DNA from: JAJXWB01 sp965246795
GTDB taxonomy: Bacteria > Pseudomonadota > Alphaproteobacteria > Rhizobiales > Beijerinckiaceae
Length of the DNA: 64,000 nt
Reading direction: 5' to 3'
Assembly (NCBI GenBank): GCA_965246795.1
Contig: CBDFFN010000010.1
Span: 310,001 to 374,000 of the forward strand
Under the pieces are notes generated by a model. It saw only the letters and a list, made by a program, of their open reading frames with translations. It ran no database searches and was not told where the DNA came from. How positions within the stretch are numbered: the stretch's first letter is position 1; each line of letters begins with the position of its first letter. Both the position numbers and the translations under genes were made by a program. This document shows positions 61,189-64,000 of the stretch, one piece after another.

Positions 61189-61584
61189 TCAGCGGCGCGG
61201 CTTGCTGCCGACCTTCTCGTGCAGGTTGTTCTTGCGCGCCGCGCCGGCCTCGTCGATCTCCTGGATTTCGACCGACAGCGACAGCCCGCGTTTGGCAAAA
61301 ACGTGCGCGGTCGCGGCATCGAGCGCCGCCATCAGCGTGTCCGCGACGCGACGGCGCGTTTCCGGGTCGCGGCCTTGTCCCATCCGGATCGTCACGGCGA
61401 CGAAGCCATGCGAAGGATTTCCGTCAGCGACGATGTAGAGATCGCGCGGCGCGGCGCGCACGCGGATGCCGCCCAGCGGAAACACCTTTGTCGCCACCAT
61501 CGCTTCGTGCAGACGGCCAAGCAATTCGCGCGGCTCGACATCGCCTTCAATGTTGCGGGAATATTCGACAATCGCGTGCGCCAT
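61189..61584 (-). CDS. 5-carboxymethyl-2-hydroxymuconate delta-isomerase-like protein
   Basis: 131 residues of the CHMI (HpaF) family, tautomerase superfamily: HAIVEYSRNIEGDVEPRELL, GIRVRAAPRDLYIVADGNPS and LSVEIQEIDEAGAARKNNLH. In the homoprotocatechuate pathway it isomerises a muconate intermediate. No other genes of that pathway are in the window, though an acyl-CoA synthetase and a P450 follow. Confidence 0.88.
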   Translation of the reverse strand: MAHAIVEYSRNIEGDVEPRELLGRLHEAMVATKVFPLGGIRVRAAPRDLYIVADGNPSHGFVAVTIRMGQGRDPETRRRVADTLMAALDAATAHVFAKRGLSLSVEIQEIDEAGAARKNNLHEKVGSKPRR

Positions 61585-61673
61585 GGATCAATTCTCTCGC
61601 ACGGCCTTGTCGCCGAACCGGCGTCCACTTCGCTGGCGATGTTTCGCAACAGCGACATCGTTGCGGGCCATGC

Positions 61674-63275
61674 TTATGATTTTTCTCGCAGCAGAAAGCG
61701 CTGCACCTTGCCGCTCGGCGTCTTCGGCAGCGCTTCCACGAAGCGGATGTCGCGCGGATAGGCATGCGTCGAAAGCCGCGTGCGAACATGGTTCTGAATT
61801 TCGTCGCGTAAAGCATCGCTGCCTTCGGCGCCGTTTTTCAGTACGATAAACGCCTGCACGATCTCGGTTCGCTGCGGATCGGGTTTGCCGACGACGGCGA
61901 CCTCAGCCACCGCAGGGTGTTCGATGATTGCGCTCTCCACATCGAATGGCCCGATGCGATAGCCCGCCGAGGTGATGATGTCGTCGTTGCGGCCGACGAA
62001 GGCGAAATGTCCATCGTCGTCCTGCACCATCGTGTCGCCGGTGATGTACCAATCGCCACGCAGCGCCGGCGTTTCGGCTTTCCAGTAACCGTCGAAGAAA
62101 AACAGCGGAGACGACCGCTTGATCGCAAGCACACCGGGCGTTCCGCGGGGCGTTTCGTTCAAATCACCGTCGAGGATCGCGGCCTCGAAACCCGGCATCG
62201 GCAGTCCGGCAGAGCCCGGCTTCACGGTATGACGTAGCCGGTGATGGTTGTTGACGAGCATTGCGACTTCCGTCTGCCCGTAATGGTCGTTCAAAGGGAC
62301 ATGCAATACGCGCTCGGCCCAGCGAATGACTTCAGGGTTGAGCGGCTCGCCTGCGCTGCTCGCGACGCGCAGTTGATGCGCGATCGGCGCCATTGCAGCA
62401 TCGCCGGCCGCCATCAGGAGACGATAGGCGGTCGGCGCGGCGGCGAGGTTCGTCGTCTTGCGTTCCGTCATCACGCGGAGCGTCGTGTCGACGGTGAAGC
62501 CGCCTTCGAAGAAGGTCGTCGTCTGGCCGAGCAGCAGCGGCCCCATCACGGCATAGAGCATGCCGTAGGCCCAGCCGGGGTCAGCGACGTTCCAGTAGGA
62601 ATCGTCCGGCCGCAGATCGATGGCGTCGCGGATGTAGCTGCCGACCGGCAGCAGCAGCGCAAGCGGATAACGCACGCCCTTCGGCTTTCCGGTGGTGCCC
62701 GACGTGAACAGCACGACGAACGGGTCCTTGCCCGTCAGCATCACGGGCTCGAACATTGCCGATGCCGCGGCCATCTCACGCGAGAAGGCCTCGCCGACGA
62801 GAAGTTTTGGCGGACAGTCCGGCACACCGTCGAGCTTCGAGACATTCGTCGCGTCGGTGACGATCAGCTTCGCCTTGCTGCCGCCCTCCGAGGTGACGCG
62901 GCTCTCGATTGCCGCCGGTCCGAAGGCGGTGAAGAGCGGCTGATAGATCGCGCCGGCGCGCCACGTGCCGACGATGACGATGAGAAGATCGGGAATGCGA
63001 GGCAATAGCCCCGCGACGACATCGCCGCGCCCAATGCCGCGCGCTGCAAGCATGTTGGCGAAGCGCGCGGATTTTTCGCGCAAAGACGCGTAGGTCAGCG
63101 TCTCGCGGCCGCCGCTCGCGCCGAACCATTCCAGTGCGACGCGGTCGCCATCGGCCCAGCGATCACAGCATTCATGCGCCGCGTTGAGACGTTCGAGGGA
63201 TCCGCTGAGAATCTCGTTCGCGAGTTGTTCGCGCGAGAAATTTGCGTAGGCGTCGGCGTAGTCCACGATCTTCAT
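61674..63275 (-). CDS. AMP-forming acyl-CoA synthetase
   Basis: 533 residues of the ANL superfamily. ATP-binding FVVLFTSGTTGKPKGVRYPL, NDHYGQTEVAMLVNNHHRLR, GDWYITGDTMVQDDDGHFAF, the hinge GRNDDIITSAGYRIGPFDVE and the catalytic lysine in TPSGKVQRFLLR. It activates a carboxylic acid, probably short-chain or aromatic, to its CoA ester. The start could be ATG 63275 or GTG 63284. A REP-like palindrome lies just before the start. Confidence 0.93.
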   Translation of the reverse strand: MKIVDYADAYANFSREQLANEILSGSLERLNAAHECCDRWADGDRVALEWFGASGGRETLTYASLREKSARFANMLAARGIGRGDVVAGLLPRIPDLLIVIVGTWRAGAIYQPLFTAFGPAAIESRVTSEGGSKAKLIVTDATNVSKLDGVPDCPPKLLVGEAFSREMAAASAMFEPVMLTGKDPFVVLFTSGTTGKPKGVRYPLALLLPVGSYIRDAIDLRPDDSYWNVADPGWAYGMLYAVMGPLLLGQTTTFFEGGFTVDTTLRVMTERKTTNLAAAPTAYRLLMAAGDAAMAPIAHQLRVASSAGEPLNPEVIRWAERVLHVPLNDHYGQTEVAMLVNNHHRLRHTVKPGSAGLPMPGFEAAILDGDLNETPRGTPGVLAIKRSSPLFFFDGYWKAETPALRGDWYITGDTMVQDDDGHFAFVGRNDDIITSAGYRIGPFDVESAIIEHPAVAEVAVVGKPDPQRTEIVQAFIVLKNGAEGSDALRDEIQNHVRTRLSTHAYPRDIRFVEALPKTPSGKVQRFLLREKS

Positions 63276-63287
63276 CTCAGCCACTCA

Positions 63288-63395
63288 CCTCATCCTGAGG
63301 AGCTTGGCGCGAGCCAAGCGTCTCGAAGGATGGGCCGTCACACGCTTCTGGAATTCATCCTTCGAGACGCGCCTGCGGCGCTCCTCAGGATGAGG
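63288..63395. repeat. long interspersed palindrome (REP/RIME-like)
   Basis: CCTCATCCTGAGGAGC at the left (63288-63303) matches the complement of GCTCCTCAGGATGAGG at the right (63380-63395), and the inner arms GCGTCTCGAAGGATG and CATCCTTCGAGACGC also pair, leaving a central loop. This palindrome type is scattered through Bradyrhizobium-related genomes between genes. It lies between the P450 and acyl-CoA synthetase genes and may form a hairpin in the transcript. Confidence 0.85.
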
Positions 63396-63424
63396 TGGCC
63401 GGTGGGGCAGCGAAAGCAAACCAC

Positions 63425-64000
63425 TCACGCCGGCACGAGCTCCACCGGCAACGATGCATATTGATGCAGCGTGTTGTGCAGCTTTTGCACCGGCTTGCCC
63501 GCGGGCCGGATCTCCTTCACGCGTTTGGCCAGCGCCGCAAAGATCATCTCGGTCTCGAGACGCGCCAGCATCTGGCCGACGCACATGTGGATGCCCGCGC
63601 CGAAGGCGACATGGCCGGTCGCACGTCGCGTGATGTCGAACCGGTCGGGATTCTCCCACCGGCGCGGATCGCGGTTCGCAGCCTGCATGAACAGCAATAT
63701 CTTCTCGCCCGCGCCAATCTCGACGCCGCCGAGCACCGTCGGTTTCGTCGTCGTGCGGAAGAAGAGCTGCGACGGCGAATCCCACCGCAGCATCTCATCG
63801 AAAGCCGGCCGGTTCAGCGCCGGCTTTTCACGCAATAAAGCCCATTGGTCGGGAAATTCGAGGAATGCGCCGATGCCGTTGGCGATACCGATGATCGTCG
63901 TATCGAGACCGGCCGACAACACCGAGCGCACGAGCACCGGCGCTTCGTCGACTGTGATCTCGCCTGTGTCGACAGCATTCCAGATCGCCGCGCCAATGCC
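63425..64000 (-). CDS. cytochrome P450, C-terminal part (partial)
   Basis: C-terminal 191 residues of a soluble bacterial P450; the N-terminal half lies beyond the right edge. Seen: I-helix VLSAGLDTTIIGIANGIGAF, K-helix ExxR in FDEMLRWDSP, PERF-region WENPDRFDITRRATGHVAFG and the heme loop FGAGIHMCVGQMLARLE with the ligand cysteine. It probably hydroxylates a small organic or aromatic acid, in line with the neighbouring acyl-CoA synthetase. Confidence 0.93.
   Translation of the reverse strand, partial: GIGAAIWNAVDTGEITVDEAPVLVRSVLSAGLDTTIIGIANGIGAFLEFPDQWALLREKPALNRPAFDEMLRWDSPSQLFFRTTTKPTVLGGVEIGAGEKILLFMQAANRDPRRWENPDRFDITRRATGHVAFGAGIHMCVGQMLARLETEMIFAALAKRVKEIRPAGKPVQKLHNTLHQYASLPVELVPA

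Overview
The window is GC-rich, single-chromosome-style DNA from an alphaproteobacterium of the order Hyphomicrobiales, most likely the Bradyrhizobium/Xanthobacteraceae side. Evidence: a TIGR02300 acidic zinc-ribbon gene beside tRNA-Ala and aroA-cmk, a class II EPSP synthase, DUF2076 and Gcw_chp-type outer-membrane genes, and a long CCTCATCCTGAGG-type interspersed palindrome at 63.3 kb. The genus is an inference from gene content; no marker here fixes it.

Layout. (1) 1-1.7 kb: core polA, entering from the left. (2) 1.7-22.9 kb: accessory, mostly metabolic. It holds a response-regulator/HWE-kinase fusion; a divergent cluster with two ornithine-cyclodeaminase-like paralogues, two substrate-binding proteins, an SsuBC-type importer and a flavin monooxygenase; then an operon Rid - DUF1028 - LysR - type II dehydroquinase - hydroxyacid reductase, facing an M20 deacylase and a Pot-type ABC importer. 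(3) 22.9-41.9 kb: a genomic island between a 47-bp partial copy of tRNA-Ala and the intact tRNA-Ala gene. It carries a tyrosine integrase, an AlpA-like regulator, a Toprim primase/RepA-like ATPase replication module, an orphan DGQHR (DndB-like) module behind a phased AGCT array, a broken metallo-beta-lactamase gene with a membrane partner, an XhoI/PaeR7I-family restriction-modification pair, an orphan HigA-like antitoxin, decayed genes, four small exported proteins and a two-gene membrane unit. (4) 41.9-64 kb: core genes: TIGR02300 protein, aroA, cmk, a TPP enzyme, malonyl-CoA decarboxylase, 3-hydroxyacyl-CoA dehydrogenase, etfBA, aspartate dehydrogenase, cobalamin adenosyltransferase, a HIG1 protein, a flippase, an L,D-transpeptidase, a porin, a luciferase-like oxidoreductase, an RTX protein, an acyl-CoA synthetase and a partial P450.

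Three points stand out. First, 19 bp of the tRNA-Ala 3' end also lie 16 bp after polA. Removing everything between 1.73 and 41.86 kb would leave polA converging on tRNA-Ala, so the whole 40 kb looks like two stacked insertions at one tRNA site. Second, seven AGCT palindromes spaced 20-23 bp apart (two helical turns) fill the 150 bp before the DGQHR gene, which suggests a cooperative operator for an uncharacterised island module. Third, the two cyclodeaminase-like paralogues share an altered nucleotide-binding motif and flank a transport system with two unrelated binding proteins, suggesting an undescribed uptake/catabolic route.

Several island genes are decaying: four lesions in the metallo-hydrolase gene including a 22-bp tandem duplication, a one-base frameshift in a G-run, a premature stop, and truncated duplicates. 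No rRNA genes, CRISPR arrays or intact insertion sequences were seen.
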